Shown here piece after piece: positions 37,045-49,550 of a stretch of DNA of 64,000 bases. Within the stretch, counting starts at the first letter, position 1, and each line of letters begins with the position of its first letter. The stretch lies in the NCBI RefSeq assembly GCF_030704535.1, contig NC_081822.1:3153001-3217000 (forward strand). Direction: 5' to 3'. Origin of the DNA: Vitis vinifera (taxonomy: Eukaryota > Streptophyta > Magnoliopsida > Vitales > Vitaceae). The notes beneath the pieces were generated by a model. That model was not told the DNA's origin. It made no database searches and was given only the letters and a program-made list of their open reading frames with translations. Both the position numbers and the translations under genes were made by a program.

Positions 37045-40000
37045 TCATGAAACAGTCAGCTCCTTCTCTGAAAGGATGCGCCTCACTTCATTCGCGAGAT
37101 CCATTACATGTTTGTCTTCACATCCTATGCAAAATATTGAAGAAAATAAATCTTCTTAAGATATAAATAAAGAGAGACAGAAAATGGTAATCCTCAGAGA
37201 AACCTTACCCATTTGAAGGAGTGCTTGTTCAAGTTGGAAAAGATATTCTCTGTTAGGACCTGAGGGGCCTTCAGCATGAATAATTTGTCTGCACAATGGA
37301 CAAGGAATGATCAGCAATTGAGTCTCAGACAGCAGGGTAAAGATGAGATGTTTCAAGAATCCTCTGACCATCCTACTTTTTACTGTATATATCTATGGTG
37401 GGGTGTGGGTAATTTTGCGTCTCAAGTTATAAACTGTGGGGCATATGCACAAAACTAAGGCAATTTCTTATAATGGAGAAGATACTTCTACAGTAAAATA
37501 TAAAATTAGAACGTGTAGAGAGAATACATACTTGGCAATCTCTTCAACTGATGCAGGGCCAAGGTAGTTACGATTAAGTTTCTTGTCTGGGGATGCTATG
37601 TATCTAAACAGTTAAAAAAGCATCAGTTTTGATCTGGTTGCCTTATGGTAATTGCCAGATATAATAGAAAGATAAAAAGTGCTAGGTGGTTTCACACACT
37701 TACACCATTACTCCAGAGATGACAGGAGTAGTAGCCATTGGCTCCTGAAACATATGTAAGCAAATTCCAGCTTAAATTATTGATAAACATAAAACAATAT
37801 CGGTAATTAAAAAAAATATTAAAATGTGATGATTCCAAATGAGCAACACTTTTTAACTTACAGCACATTGAGCAACACTTTTTAACTTACAGCATAAACA
37901 TCAAGATAAGCCTTCTTGTCATACTGTTTCTCCCTCACTTCTAGATACTATGAGCCACAACATCATAAAAGGAATTTCCATTAGGAATATTTAGTGAGGG
38001 GTGACAACAAAAAAAAAATGGAAAATGAAGTCGTAAAATGTGCCCCAAAAGATCTTTACAAGCCCTTGGTCCATGACAAAAGCCAATCTGGAAATAATTG
38101 CAATGGTCTATAAGCATGAATTGCTATGAAAACTTATAATTATGAATGCATTCTTATATATCTATCAAAAAAAATTTATGAATGCATTCTTATCAGACTG
38201 TACAATGGAAACAAATCAAGATTTTGGAGTTGTTTCAGCCAGGATTTTGATTAATTGAGTCATCCATAAGTTATGGTGTCCCCTGGATGCAAACCACCAT
38301 ATAGGCAAAGCTACAGAGAGCTACGGTAAGAAATTAGCAGGAGCATGCAAAGGCTCTACTCCAGGAACAAGGTTTCAACAAACAGTAGGCAGGGAACATA
38401 CTCAAAAGAGTTGGTTAAAGTGAAACATCCATCATGTATGCATCTTGGTAATCAGAACAGAGAACACCAGCTACTAGGAGAATAGATTAGGAACAAACAC
38501 TTTTTACAGGAGACTGAATTTAGAGGGCAAGGACCAAGGGAATTGATGACTAAAAACTTACTGCACAGACAATAAAGATGGGGCACTGAAGAAAGCAGAT
38601 GTTAGAATTGAAAATGTTACAGATAGGAGAGTATCTGATGTGTCAAATGAAAACCACCACACAAGATAAACTTAAAACTTATAGTGCATAAAGCTCCAAA
38701 AACATGTAAAATAATGAATCACAAAGAAAAGCCCAAAAGAGCTTGGAGGAAGCCAGTGTATGTCATGATAGAGTAAATCAGACTTGGTTAGAGGGAGCAA
38801 GGAATGATCTTGCAGATATGAAATCCCACTTTTCCCTTCTTTTTTTTTTTTTTTTGTTTTTTTGTTCTATTGAAGCTAAATTTAAATGCTATTTTAAGAG
38901 ACAGAGACATTCTAAAACTGACGTGGACACTAGCAAATGGGAGGGATAATTCAGCACAAGGGCTCAGGCTGACTGGAAGACTCCTGCTTGATCAATTTAT
39001 TAGCGATGAAGGAAGACCTCTCATCAGATGTCAGTGGAAATTAAACTGGTATTTGGGAGTTTGTAGGCATGTAAATTAAACTATGGATGGTTGAATGAAT
39101 GAACTTATGAGTATCATTTCTCTCTGAAAAACCTCAAATTTACCAGGATGTTTTTCCTATTCTTTCATATATGTAAAAGATATGGAGAAACATTTGTGAT
39201 CATGGACAAGGTAATGGCTCAAAGCTCAGATGTCTAATCAAGTTTTACCTGGGACATGGGTTGCAGTGTGTATGGATCCAGTTATGTGCTATGCCACCTT
39301 GGAATAAGGGAAGGTTTATCTAAATTACAAGTTGGAATTTGATAAACTAGCATCATATGTCAGAATTTTTTTTTTCCTCTTAAGTGGAGTAGAACTATGA
39401 AATGTTCAATACAACTCTTTTTGGCACTTCATGTTTCCTATTTTGAGGCATGTTTTGGGTTCTTCCAGAGTTGTAAGAGAACTTTATGAGAATTGGTGGT
39501 GTATGCCCTTGCAGAGTGAGGAGGGTGGTCTGTTCATTACTGATGAGGTGTTTAAAGACAGTGAAACTGGAAAGCTTTGAGATGCAGGTGCAGGGAGGAT
39601 GCAAAGTGTTTCCTAATTTTTTCTTTGATACTTTATGTTTTGCAGAGTTGTGCAGTATCCTTCTTTTTTTCTTTTTTAATATATATATAAATTCATTTTG
39701 GCATACATGGGGTATGCCCTTCTCTGTGTTGTTATATATGTAAAATCAACTCTCTATCTTGTTGTCCTTATAAATGGAAAATTAAAAGAAAAATAACAAG
39801 AAATTGTCTGGACTAATAAATTTAGAGTTTTGAAACAGAAGTTAACAACTCTGCATCTTGCACTCTGAACTTCTTTTGCTCTTTCATCATATCATGGTGA
39901 CCTAATGAACCAATGTGCTCCCTAGAGGTAGCTTAAGGCACTTAGTAGGAGTAGTAACTAGGAAATCCAAGAAACCACACAAGCTGATTGGGGAAGAGAA

Positions 40001-41359
40001 AAGATACCTACACTTTGTTGCTACATCATGCCTATCAATCAAATGAATCAATCGGGAAAATCAGAATAAAACAACAACAAATAGCACCCATTTGTTGGGT
40101 AGTACGAACCGTCAAGCACTTGAAATGAGAGAGCTGATTCATGGCCATCAATACATCAAAATAACATAAAATATTTCAAAGGATTTTAGCAGCTTAGGGA
40201 TCAGAAAAACTTCAAAGAAAACCACTTAAGAAACATACTGTTAATGCAATCTGTTCATCTTCCTCCTTGGAAACCTTGTAGGCAACTCCCCACTATAACC
40301 TTGCAAAATAAGAAAAAAATGTACTGTTTTATGCATTGCCATATTTGATAAGTTCAAAAACATAACTAAGTTAAGCATTTGTATCATATAGTATACTACT
40401 GATAAGCTAAAATAACAACTGGATGGTAAAGAGAAAATTAGGACAAACAACTGAGTCCTCAACAATGGAAGAGTCGATGCATCAACCAGGACCAGAAATC
40501 TCAAATTTGGCATACTATATGATAAAAGAGATGAAAATTCGTCTTACAATTGAAACAGGAAGTTCTTCCCCATATGCCTAAGGTGCAATTTTGTCACTTT
40601 GAATCTGACTAATTCATTAGGCCTATCTAGCAACAACAAACAGTCATGGTAATTTTTTTTTTTCTACTGAACTTCCTTAATGGTCAAGAAAAACAATAAT
40701 CACAGTAATACCAATTCTAGTTTATATCAAACATTTTTCATCAAAAAACAATTAAATGTTATTCTGCCAGAGAAATATTGTTCCCGAATGCAAGTGAAAA
40801 AGGCCCTTTTTTCCCTAAGTTTTAACAGATGTCGCAAAATAAAGGAGTATCCCAAATTTTCTGTGATACACCATTGCAATCAGGGAAGCAAATGGACTTC
40901 AAAAGAGGTGTTTTCCTAGACCAACCAATCATCTACAGTAAGGTTTAAGCCACAACGCACACATACCCATAAGACTATCGTTTAAACTTCCAATCGCACT
41001 TAAAGAGAAAGCAAATGATTGAGAATCCAATCAAATTTTCATACAGGTATACATTTGATGTAGTATGGGCGTTTGGATTGTAAAAGGAACTCACGCAGAT
41101 CTCTCCTTCAGCAGGCTCCAATGTAACTGTTCTTCCTGGGTATTCTGGTGTCCCTCTGTGGTCTGTACTACCTGCAAGACACCCAAAACAAAACCATAGA
41201 AATACAATGAATTCAAGGAGAGATACAGCGAGAGATACTGAGGTGCAGACCTTGGTAGAAGACACGACGGTACCCTTTGATGAAACAAACTCGTCGATCA
41301 TCATATTCAAACCCTGCTTTCCATATCAGTGACCCATACCCGAATACCCATAAAACCAT
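37045..41359 (-). CDS. ChaC-like gamma-glutamylcyclotransferase (glutathione-specific type)
   Basis: Eight exons join in frame (minus): 41359-41251, 41171-41095, 40292-40239, 37947-37891, 37744-37704, 37603-37532, 37288-37209 and 37124-37045, giving 570 nt or 189 aa. The start gives [20 protein letters not shown], with the YGSLIW substrate-loop signature at residues 8-13. The family core follows: the [12 protein letters not shown] block at about 35-46, and [11 protein letters not shown] at about 80-90, whose REK Glu (86) is the likely catalytic acid. GPASVEEIA and [13 protein letters not shown] come next. The length matches plant ChaC proteins (about 190-230 aa). Members release 5-oxoproline from glutathione in the cytosol and feed the gamma-glutamyl cycle. 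Intron 3 (37948-40238) is long and holds an 18-nt LINE insertion. Confidence 0.93.
37841..37895. repeat. 29-bp tandem duplication spanning a splice donor
   Basis: The unit gagcaacactttttaactta plus nine more bases occurs at about 37841-37869 and 37870-37898. It covers the last bases of ChaC exon 4 and its minus-strand donor gtaagt (37890-37885). A second identical donor sequence therefore exists at 37861-37856 inside the intron. Confidence 0.85.
38140..38193 (+). mobile_element. Minimal LINE insertion (18 nt) with 18-bp target-site duplication
   Basis: The sequence ttatgaatgcattcttat stands at 38140-38157 and again, identical, at 38176-38193. The 18 nt between them is atatctatcaaaaaaaat, which is the tail signature (ctatcaaaa) of the LINEs in this window. 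This fits a target-primed insertion whose reverse transcription aborted after the 3' tail. It lies in intron 3 of the ChaC-like gene. Confidence 0.8.
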
Positions 41360-43603
41360 TTCTCTCCCTCTACAGTCTCCACCAGACGGAAAATGCGAGA
41401 GGAAGAGCAAATCTAGTGTCACAACAGACGACAGCGGATACAAGAGGCCCCTTTTAACTTGTACGGATATTTTAAAAAAATAATTCTTAAAAAATGGTAC
41501 TATGAAGAAAAAATTCTTAAAATATAATAGTTACACAACTATAATAAATCTACAATACTTTTTGTCACTTTGAAGGCTGTTTCTTAAAAAGACACCTTTC
41601 ATATTTTTCATATCAACTATACATATTAATTTTTTGTTTGAATTTATGTTAAAGATGTCTCTTCAAAAAACATTTTTTCATAATATTTTTATTAGTAATT
41701 CACATTAAAAAAAAATGAATTTATACTAAAAAAATATTATTTTCATAATACCATAAAGTCAAATTTATACTAAAGGCGTCTCTTAAATAAACATCTTTCA
41801 CAATTTTCATATCAATCACATAGTGAAAAAAATTGAATTTATATTGAAGGTTTTTCTACAATTTTACAAAATTGAATTTATATTAAATGTATATTTTGAA
41901 AAAACACTTTCTACAATTTTTATATTAGTCACATGTTGAAAAAAATTAAATTTGTACTAAAAATGTCTCTTAAAGGAAAATCTTTCAGTATAAAATTAAT
42001 TTTATGAAATTGTTAAAGATGTCTTTTGAAAAAACACTTTTAGTATAAAATTCAATTATTTCAATGGACGACTGATACAAGAATAGTTGAAGGTGTCTCT
42101 TAAAGAGACACTTTTAATATAAATTTAATTTTGTGAAATTGTAAAAAGTATTTATTAGGGAAACATCTTTAATATAAATTCAATTTTTTCATCATGCAGT
42201 TAGTATAGAAATTGTGAAAAAAGTGTTTTTAATATAAATTCAATTTTGTAGAATTATAAAAGGTGTTTCTTAAAGAGATACTTTAAATACAAATTCATAT
42301 TTTTTTTAATGTGTGTTATTAATATAAAAATTGTGAAATGTGTTTTTTGAAGAGACACAATTAGGGAGTGAAATAGAACATGAAATCGTAACTTCCCAAG
42401 CAGTGGGAGGAGATGAGGGCTCTGATCGCATGCTTGTTGAAGAATGAACTGACGACTCATAGGCAGTGGCTTAGTTTAGGTAAATCATCGGAGCTGTAGT
42501 AAAAGCGAGTCTTTATAGGGCAATTGTCACCTTTAATGTAAATTTAATTTTTTTGAAAGTGTATCATTGATATGAAATGATGAAAAATGTTTTTTTCAAG
42601 GGACACCTTTCAAAATGTTAAAAAGTGTTATAGATTTGGAAATATTTTTCAATGTACCGTATTTAAAAAAATTAATTTTAAAATCACCTTACAATCATAA
42701 AAAATCCTAGATAAGATGCAGTTCAGCTCTCTCCAATTCGTACATGGCTAAAATTGCGCCACCTAATTATAAAAAAAACTGCCACGTAATTATTAAAAAA
42801 ATCTTAATATGATAAATTAACTAATTAAATATCCAATCCTTTTGCCGGACAGTTTCCTTACGTCTGTAAACTCTTCGATCGCTATTATTGCATTATTAAA
42901 TTACTTAATTTTATTTTATTATTCAAATTACTAATTGAATAATAAAAATAAACTAATAATTTATTTTAAAAATTCAGTGCAGATAAAAAAAATGATTCAT
43001 TTTTGTCAATCACGTCTCCTTTTTTCAACCATCACACAACGGTTTCAATATTTGTATATAATAGTTTCTATTTTATTTATTAATTTTATAATTTCATATT
43101 AAAAATAAATTTAATAACAAGTTGATGTTTGTCTGCCTATCGCATGTGGGCCGGGCCGAATGGTGGGCTTGATTTGAAATTATGGGGACAATGTCGTTAG
43201 GGAGTGGACTTATGCCAGAGAATTTGATTCTTTGATGAGGGGCCCATTACCTTGAGGCACCCAATGCTCTTGCTAATTTGCCACCATATTTGGGGATGTG
43301 AAATAAAATTCTGGGGCCAAAACCCACAAGGTAAAAGGTGGGATATACGAATGAGAAAAGGTCAATTCTTGCAATCAAGTGACACCAGGTTGTACGATTG
43401 GAAATGAAATGAGAATATATGGGGGGACTAATCAGAATAAAGTAGTTTCACTTCACCTGCCCATATGGGAAAGTTCAACTGGCATTAATTGCTTGCAAAA
43501 CTAAAGTAGATAGATAGCTATACCCATAGAGAGAGAGAGACAAGGGTTTATGGATGATAGTTGGGCGACCCTTTGGCAGAATAATGTACATTAAAATTCA
43601 TGA
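41360..43603. other. Upstream region of the ChaC-like gene, mostly repeat array
   Basis: This region runs from the start of the ChaC-like gene to the 3' end of the first WAT1-related gene. About 41565-42660 is an array of related AT-rich motifs. The remaining 0.9 kb is AT-rich or unique and probably holds the 3' UTR of the transporter gene near 43600. No gene is seen. Confidence 0.6.
41565..42660. repeat. Array of diverged palindrome-containing motifs
   Basis: At least ten variants of a motif related to ggtgtctcttaaagagacac occur here in both orientations. They are linked by variants of aatataaattcaattttgtg and by blocks like aattttcatatcaatcacat. The best copy (about 42089-42111) is a near-perfect palindrome. 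A stretch at about 42361-42535 is not repetitive and interrupts the array. The spacing is irregular, roughly 80-130 nt, so this is not a clean satellite. It could be a degenerate DNA transposon with subterminal repeats. It sits 200 nt upstream of the ChaC-like start codon. Confidence 0.7.
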
Positions 43604-46556
43604 TCATTCAATCATTGATGATGCCTCTGACACGCGAATCTTCAACATTCCACCATCTCCTTCCATATTGTTGTTATGGACAATGCTTGGTTTAGTGCTG
43701 CTTGCAACTGGCAATTCATGGCTCCCACCTGCTTTCTCATCTGTCGGCGCCTGTGATGCTGAGCTTCTGGCCTCCTTGCTTTTGCCCCACACCACCGAAT
43801 AAAGGCCTACGACTATCACGGCCGCTCCAAGTATACTGAGGTCAACCACAACAAACATTAATACAAAGTAAATAGATCGACAAAAGATACATGGAGGAGG
43901 CATATGCTGATTCACTATGAGTTCATTGTGATCAAATATATATGAAGTTGACTTGGAATTATTAATCAATGATGCTGTTTTGAGGGAAATGGTGGCATAT
44001 ATTTATATATATCATAATTATACCTTCCCAGGTGGAGTTTCTCGGCCAAAATGAAGGACCCCAGAGCTGCAGTGATAATCATGCACAGAGGGCTGAAAGC
44101 AGTTACAAACACGGGGCCTCGTTCTTTGATCACTAGACTTTGCACATAATATGCAATTCCAGAGCAAACTACCCCCTAAACATTTTGGTTAATATATAGT
44201 GTTAGTTACTTCTTAACATCAAATAATTTCATTTAGTATAAATATACAGAAGGTGTACTCACAGAATAAGCTGCAGCCAAGATTCTGGAGTCGAAGCCTA
44301 CTGCCCAAGCAGCTTTGTCGCGTTCCATCACAAGTGCCACGGCCGCTCCTTGCACCGTCCCCATAAAGCATATCAAGGCTGTGAGAGAGAGCTCCGCTGG
44401 GTATTGCTTCAGTGTAAATGACTGAATAACCAAAAATGCATAGCCATTCAGATTAGCTAGTCAGATGAAGGCATGGCGCTGTGGATTTAGCTAACCAAGT
44501 TATTTTCATGTAAAAGGCTGGTAATAATAAATTGAACAAAACTATGTGCTACATGGCTAAGTAATAATCAAACGCCATTCAACTTTATATGTGAGGCCCA
44601 ATTTGGACCCAACAAGTACAGCACTTTAATAGTAAAAGCAGTAATATTAATAATGGCTGTGCATAGAAAAGCAAGGGCTATGATTAAATTAGACAACAAT
44701 CCAAAATGTGGGCCATGAAGACCAACACTGATCTCATATAGATTGATAGATTCAGATTCGACCTTTGCATTTCTGACCATATTATTTTGATTTTTGTCCA
44801 TGATAATCTCTCATAAAATTGATGTTACCAGAATATGGTTCCCAATTTTTTTATTTTTATTTTTGTCATATTGCTATAAAAGAATTTATAAGATAATGGA
44901 GGCATGGTACCGAAGGAGGTATTGTAGATTTTCCCTATAGGTAAACTTACTTGCAATATGAAGAAACCAGACCAACCAAAGCAGCTGCCTAGGAGCATTA
45001 GGGTTCCGGTGGCCCAATTTTGGCCTGCCGAGGGATCACTGGAGGATTCATGGTGGCTTATTCCTCGTGTGTGTATAAAGTCAATGATGGGACCTTTGTA
45101 CAGTGTCATCACCATGGCTCCTGTGACTGTGATTAAGGTTCCGATCACCTTAGCTTGGCTGGGTATCTTCTTAATATTAATTTTCTCCAACCTATAATCA
45201 ATGATATTAGCATGTTATACGCTGGTAGAAGCTATAACCGTCAAAATACAGATCAAGCAGCATAGCAGCTGGATGTTGAAAGCAGAAACAGTCGAGACTT
45301 TCATATTGATCAATAAATCTGCTTATTTTTGTTGCCAAACTAATGCAAATTAGGATAGAAATTTTATTTAAACAAAATACTTAATACTTAGCAAATGATA
45401 CTTGATCATATGCGAAATGACTTGACCTTCCATGTGAAATGAATACAAATACGTGGATATGTGGAGTATAAATGTCTTTTTGCAAGCTCTTCCCGTATAT
45501 TCTTTGAGGAAAAATGAATTTTGGAATTGATGTTTGAGAACCCATCTGGATGTTTGTCTCTTCAAAGGTGGGAATAATGAATACTTGGTAATGGTGGGTG
45601 GTGGATAACAACTCAGAACTTCATGACGTTGAAAGTGGCTTCACTTCTGTTGTTATGATGACAAAACATTATTCCTTTCAGAGCTAAAGAGAAATCAGAA
45701 GGATCATTTACTTTGATGAATAAGAAAAGTAATAGCAATTTTCTTTAGGTGTAGGAATTTGTAAAAATAATATTATTAATATTTTTGTAGCGTTCCGCTT
45801 TTTGAAAAAATAAAGTATGGAATATACTATAATTAACGTTGATAATTCATCTAATACCAGTTACTTTCACCTACCAATCCCATTCAACTGTTCTCATCAT
45901 CACCTTTTATGAGGACATGAATGCAGTGTATATAACATATACTGGTGAAGTGATTTGAATCTTTATATTACCTGAAGATAATTGCCAGTATGAAAGTAAT
46001 AGCAGGGAGGACATTGACAGTGGCAGAAGCAAAGGTTGCTGATGTATACTTCATCCCCACATAGTATAAGTTTTGATCAAGCACTGGCCTGATTATCAAT
46101 ACCCAATCGGAGAAAAGATATTAACATATGATGCAACAGTACTCATATGAGAAGAATGAAAAGAGAAAGTGCAAGTAATGCTGGGTTTTGGAGCATTACT
46201 CTAGGAAGCCAAGCACCATTATTTTTAGGAAGGTTGAGAGTGTCATCTTTGGCCTTACTTTCCTATAAATTAGAAGAAAAACAATTAGCAAAGCAGATAC
46301 TATATATATTTGGATGTGAGAGCAAGATTTGTTAAGAAAAAGACCTTTCAAGAACAAGTGCGAAAGGCGCGATCACAAGAGTGGCTACTGCATGTCGGTA
46401 CACTACAAGTACGTAGTGATTCATCCCATGCTTCAAAGAAACCATGGTGATGATGTACATGCCAGCATAGCCGAACTGCAGGGAGACAATGCCCAAATAC
46501 GCTTTCACCTTGGAGAACATCAGGCTCAGCTTGACAAAAAGGGTTTGGTCTCCCAT
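43604..46556 (-). CDS. WAT1-related / UMAMIT (nodulin MtN21, EamA) transporter, copy A
   Basis: Seven exons join in frame (minus): 46556-46345, 46262-46200, 46088-45972, 45191-44951, 44421-44263, 44175-44024 and 43835-43604, giving 1176 nt or 391 aa. The start at MGDQTLFVKLSLMFSKVKAY is chosen over upstream in-frame ATGs because it aligns with the other two copies. Two EamA repeats with about ten membrane helices are recognisable from QFGYAGMYIITMVSLKHGMN, GFLEPVLDQNLYYVGMKYTS, TLYKGPIIDF, and PVFVTAFSPLCMIITAALGS with LAEKLHLG. The cytosolic tail has a HELPV block. Family members export amino acids or other metabolites across plasma or vacuolar membranes; the substrate cannot be told from sequence. 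It resembles the SIAR1 (UMAMIT18) group by context. Confidence 0.93.
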
Positions 46557-46616
46557 CTCTCTCTCTCTCTTTCTGTTTGGGGAATTGAATGAGAAACTAA
46601 AATGAGGAACGGCCTT

Positions 46617-46623
46617 CTTATAG
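46617..46623 (-). promoter_or_regulatory. Candidate TATA box of WAT1 copy A
   Basis: The minus strand reads ctataag about 60 nt before the ATG of copy A, followed by a CT-rich leader. Position and sequence fit a plant TATA box; no experimental start is known. Confidence 0.45.
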
Positions 46624-49179
46624 ACAGAGGAAAGCAATAAAGGGGTGGTTGTTCGATTTTTCAACACCACCTATGCATCCTTTCTGCACTAACTCATGGC
46701 TTTAGCTCTTCTCTAGATTCCTTATCCATTAACAAAAAACACCCATTTTCGAAGCAAGGAGAATCCTTTCTTTGATGATCGAATTGAGGAAAAGAGAGTA
46801 GGGATGTGTGTAGACCTCTAATAAAATAAAAGAAAAAAAAAATGTTCCCATTTTTGTTTTCATCTCTTACCCCTGTTTTTCTTAGAGGAAGTGGGGATTT
46901 GTGTTCATTGACCACCTAATGGAATTGGGGTTTAGTGCTGTAGGATGATGCGTGTGGGGTGCCCATGTTTTTTGAAGTGGGGTGGCATCAAGAGTGGGCA
47001 AATCAATTCAGTAATTGGAGGATTCACTCATGGTTAATTAATTAACTACTTTTTGACTCTAAGAAAAACAATTAACATAGTGAGGCTGATGTAATGATCC
47101 ATAAATAATTGGCATACAAACCTCCCAGGTTGCTTTTTTGAGAGATTGCACAAATCCAGCATCAGCAAGTTCTCGAAATCTAAGTACACATGACCATTGA
47201 CTCCCTTCTATTTTAAAATAACTACAACCACAATCCTTGCAGCATAACTTAAATCCAGGGGAGGACCGGAACTTTCTGCTCAAAGTTTTTTCCTACATTT
47301 TCATTCAATCAGAAGCTGAGAGTGGCCAAGTTGCTTGAGTTCTCACCCCACCTTCTTGCCATAACGTCAACACATAGTCAAATCCAAGTCATCAAAAGGG
47401 GTCATAACGCTGAAATTATTGCCGTACGTGGGTGGGGTGTAATTTTTTTGGAGGGTACCTAGACTAGAGCTTTGCTTATGTGTGACACTGGAATAGATTG
47501 AGAGCAACAGCGTGATGGTTTGTGAGTATTACAACACTTGGGGTCACCAAATGCAAAGAAAGTGAAGTGGGTGGTTGCGTGTTTGGATTCCAATGTCTTG
47601 AATCGGAGTGGGGGAGTCCCACCCATTACAAAGCAAACAGTACTCCATCCAAAGAAATGCAGTCAAAAGGATAGTAGGTAGGCAAGCACAAAGAAACCAT
47701 TTTTACTGTGAGGATAACGCTTGCAATATATTATATATTGTGGTAGATTTGTGGCTGAGAAATATTTAAAACACCAAAAATCAAAAGTAATGGGGCTTCC
47801 CTTTCCTGATATTCCATGCATACACATCGACACCAAATGCGTCATTGGCCATGATTTGAGGCTGTGTTATTGATTTGTTCTCCAGACAGCTTCTTACTAA
47901 TAAGAACCTTATATAAGACCCCTCCACCTACCACACAAAAAACAATGGTTTGGACAGTGGACAAGGGCAACAAAGTCCAAATATTATATATGTAATTTTA
48001 CATACATACACCAATATCCAAGTAAGGGTTAGACCCCTATTTCTGTCATAATTGTAATGAAACCTATGCAATTAATCAACCTCTAACTGAGATATTATAC
48101 AAATATGAATATGGGTGCCAGATATTTTGATGCCAGATAGAGTTGAATGCAGGCGACAGGAAACGCTTTTGTAGGTACGTGTTCACTGTAGAGAAGGCCA
48201 GTTCTCAACAAAAAGGGCAAACAATGAAACATAATAATGTAGTTCAAGAACTTTATTAGCTCATAAAGGGGATAAGTTCATGAACGAGAGTTGAGATAAT
48301 TATCAACAGTACATGTGTTTCACTAGTTCATGCATGAAAATAAGCTCATGATGATCAAGTCTTCAACTTCTTCTAGGAGTTTAATGGCTGTCTTGTATAA
48401 AGTTCACTGCATTCATGCACTTGAATAGGTGCATCCACGGAAACCTCTAACTACCCGATCTGCAGATGGACCATTTAAAATCTGAGAAAGCTATAAACAA
48501 CGTGTCTGTATAGTCCTCCCCACTTCTCTTCCAAAGTTTATTAAAAGCACTAACGGTCTTCTTCTCATGTGATGTCTTATCATTAACGTACAGACTTTGA
48601 GAGCATACGGGGTCCCTGAGTTCTTTTAGAGTTAGAATTCAATCAATATCTAGAAATTCAACATCGAAATCGAGTTCGGTAAGTAGTGGAAAGTCAATGA
48701 ACTTGCCGAAAGCTGATCATCATTTGCTTCACTCTCTTCACCATGTTGAAAAATTAATGTCGATATTTAGTATAAACTAATTATATGACCATGCTGCATG
48801 GTTATAAAATTAACGTGCATGGGAGATAATAAACCAGATTTTCATTTTCATTTCCCTTGTTTGCTTACAGTATCTCATCCACTGGCACATAATGCCATGA
48901 ACAGAAAAAGTTAAGTAGCCTTAATGTGGTAAAGTGAAAATTTCCGAAGCTTGTAACCAGGTGTCCATTTTTCTTTTTTGGATATGGATTAAGATATATT
49001 CTTCTGATCAGAAACCCGGCATGGAATGGAACATGTTGGTTTGACATTTGTGCCTATGAATATATCCTTAAAAAAAATTATTCTGATTGATTTCACTGGA
49101 TAATTCTTGATGATAGACCTGCATATATGATTAATCACGAGTTTCTTCTCATTAAAGATGAGCCATGCTCGTTAACCTA

Positions 49180-49550
49180 ACAATTGGTAAGTGTTGAGAG
49201 GGCCGGGAGCTGCTAGGCTTGTAAAGGTAAGAGAATGTGTCGAGAATATAAGGCATTCGATTCCTGATTAAAGTAAAGTCATTGAAGGTGGAAAGTAGAG
49301 GTACGTAAGATAGAATTGATGCAAATAATTTTAAGTCCAATCTCTCTTGCGTCGTCATCAAAAGCTATGATTAAATTGAAAAGATAGACAGATGTTGGTG
49401 GAGAGTTACGCTCTGGTGATAAGAACACAACCATGGAATTTGAAATTTGATGTGCTTTGGCGATGACTTTAGCACCCCAAATTCAAAATTGATAGGACTG
49501 GACTCCTTTCGGAAGAGCTATACTTGCAACTTATAAAACATTCCTTGTTT
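49180..49550 (-). other. Orphan copy of a WAT1 upstream flank
   Basis: Several blocks here match the flank just upstream of WAT1 copy B (55010-55490) in the same order and orientation. The blocks are agaatgtgtcgagaatataa (about 49231) with agaatgtgtacaagaatata (about 55033), ttagcacc at 49469 and 55417, and acttgcaacttataaaacat (about 49522) with acttgcaaaacaacattcct (about 55464). No WAT1 coding sequence follows at lower coordinates. This suggests a fourth tandem copy that was deleted and left its promoter behind. Confidence 0.65.

Noticed and set aside
44958-45197. Plus-strand frame opposite WAT1 copy A exon 4
   Set aside because: It is the exact antisense of a well-supported exon.
47059-47283. 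Minus-strand frame with several Cys (FKLCCKDCGCSYFKIEG)
   Set aside because: It could suggest a zinc finger, but the spacing fits no known motif and no neighbouring exons join it.
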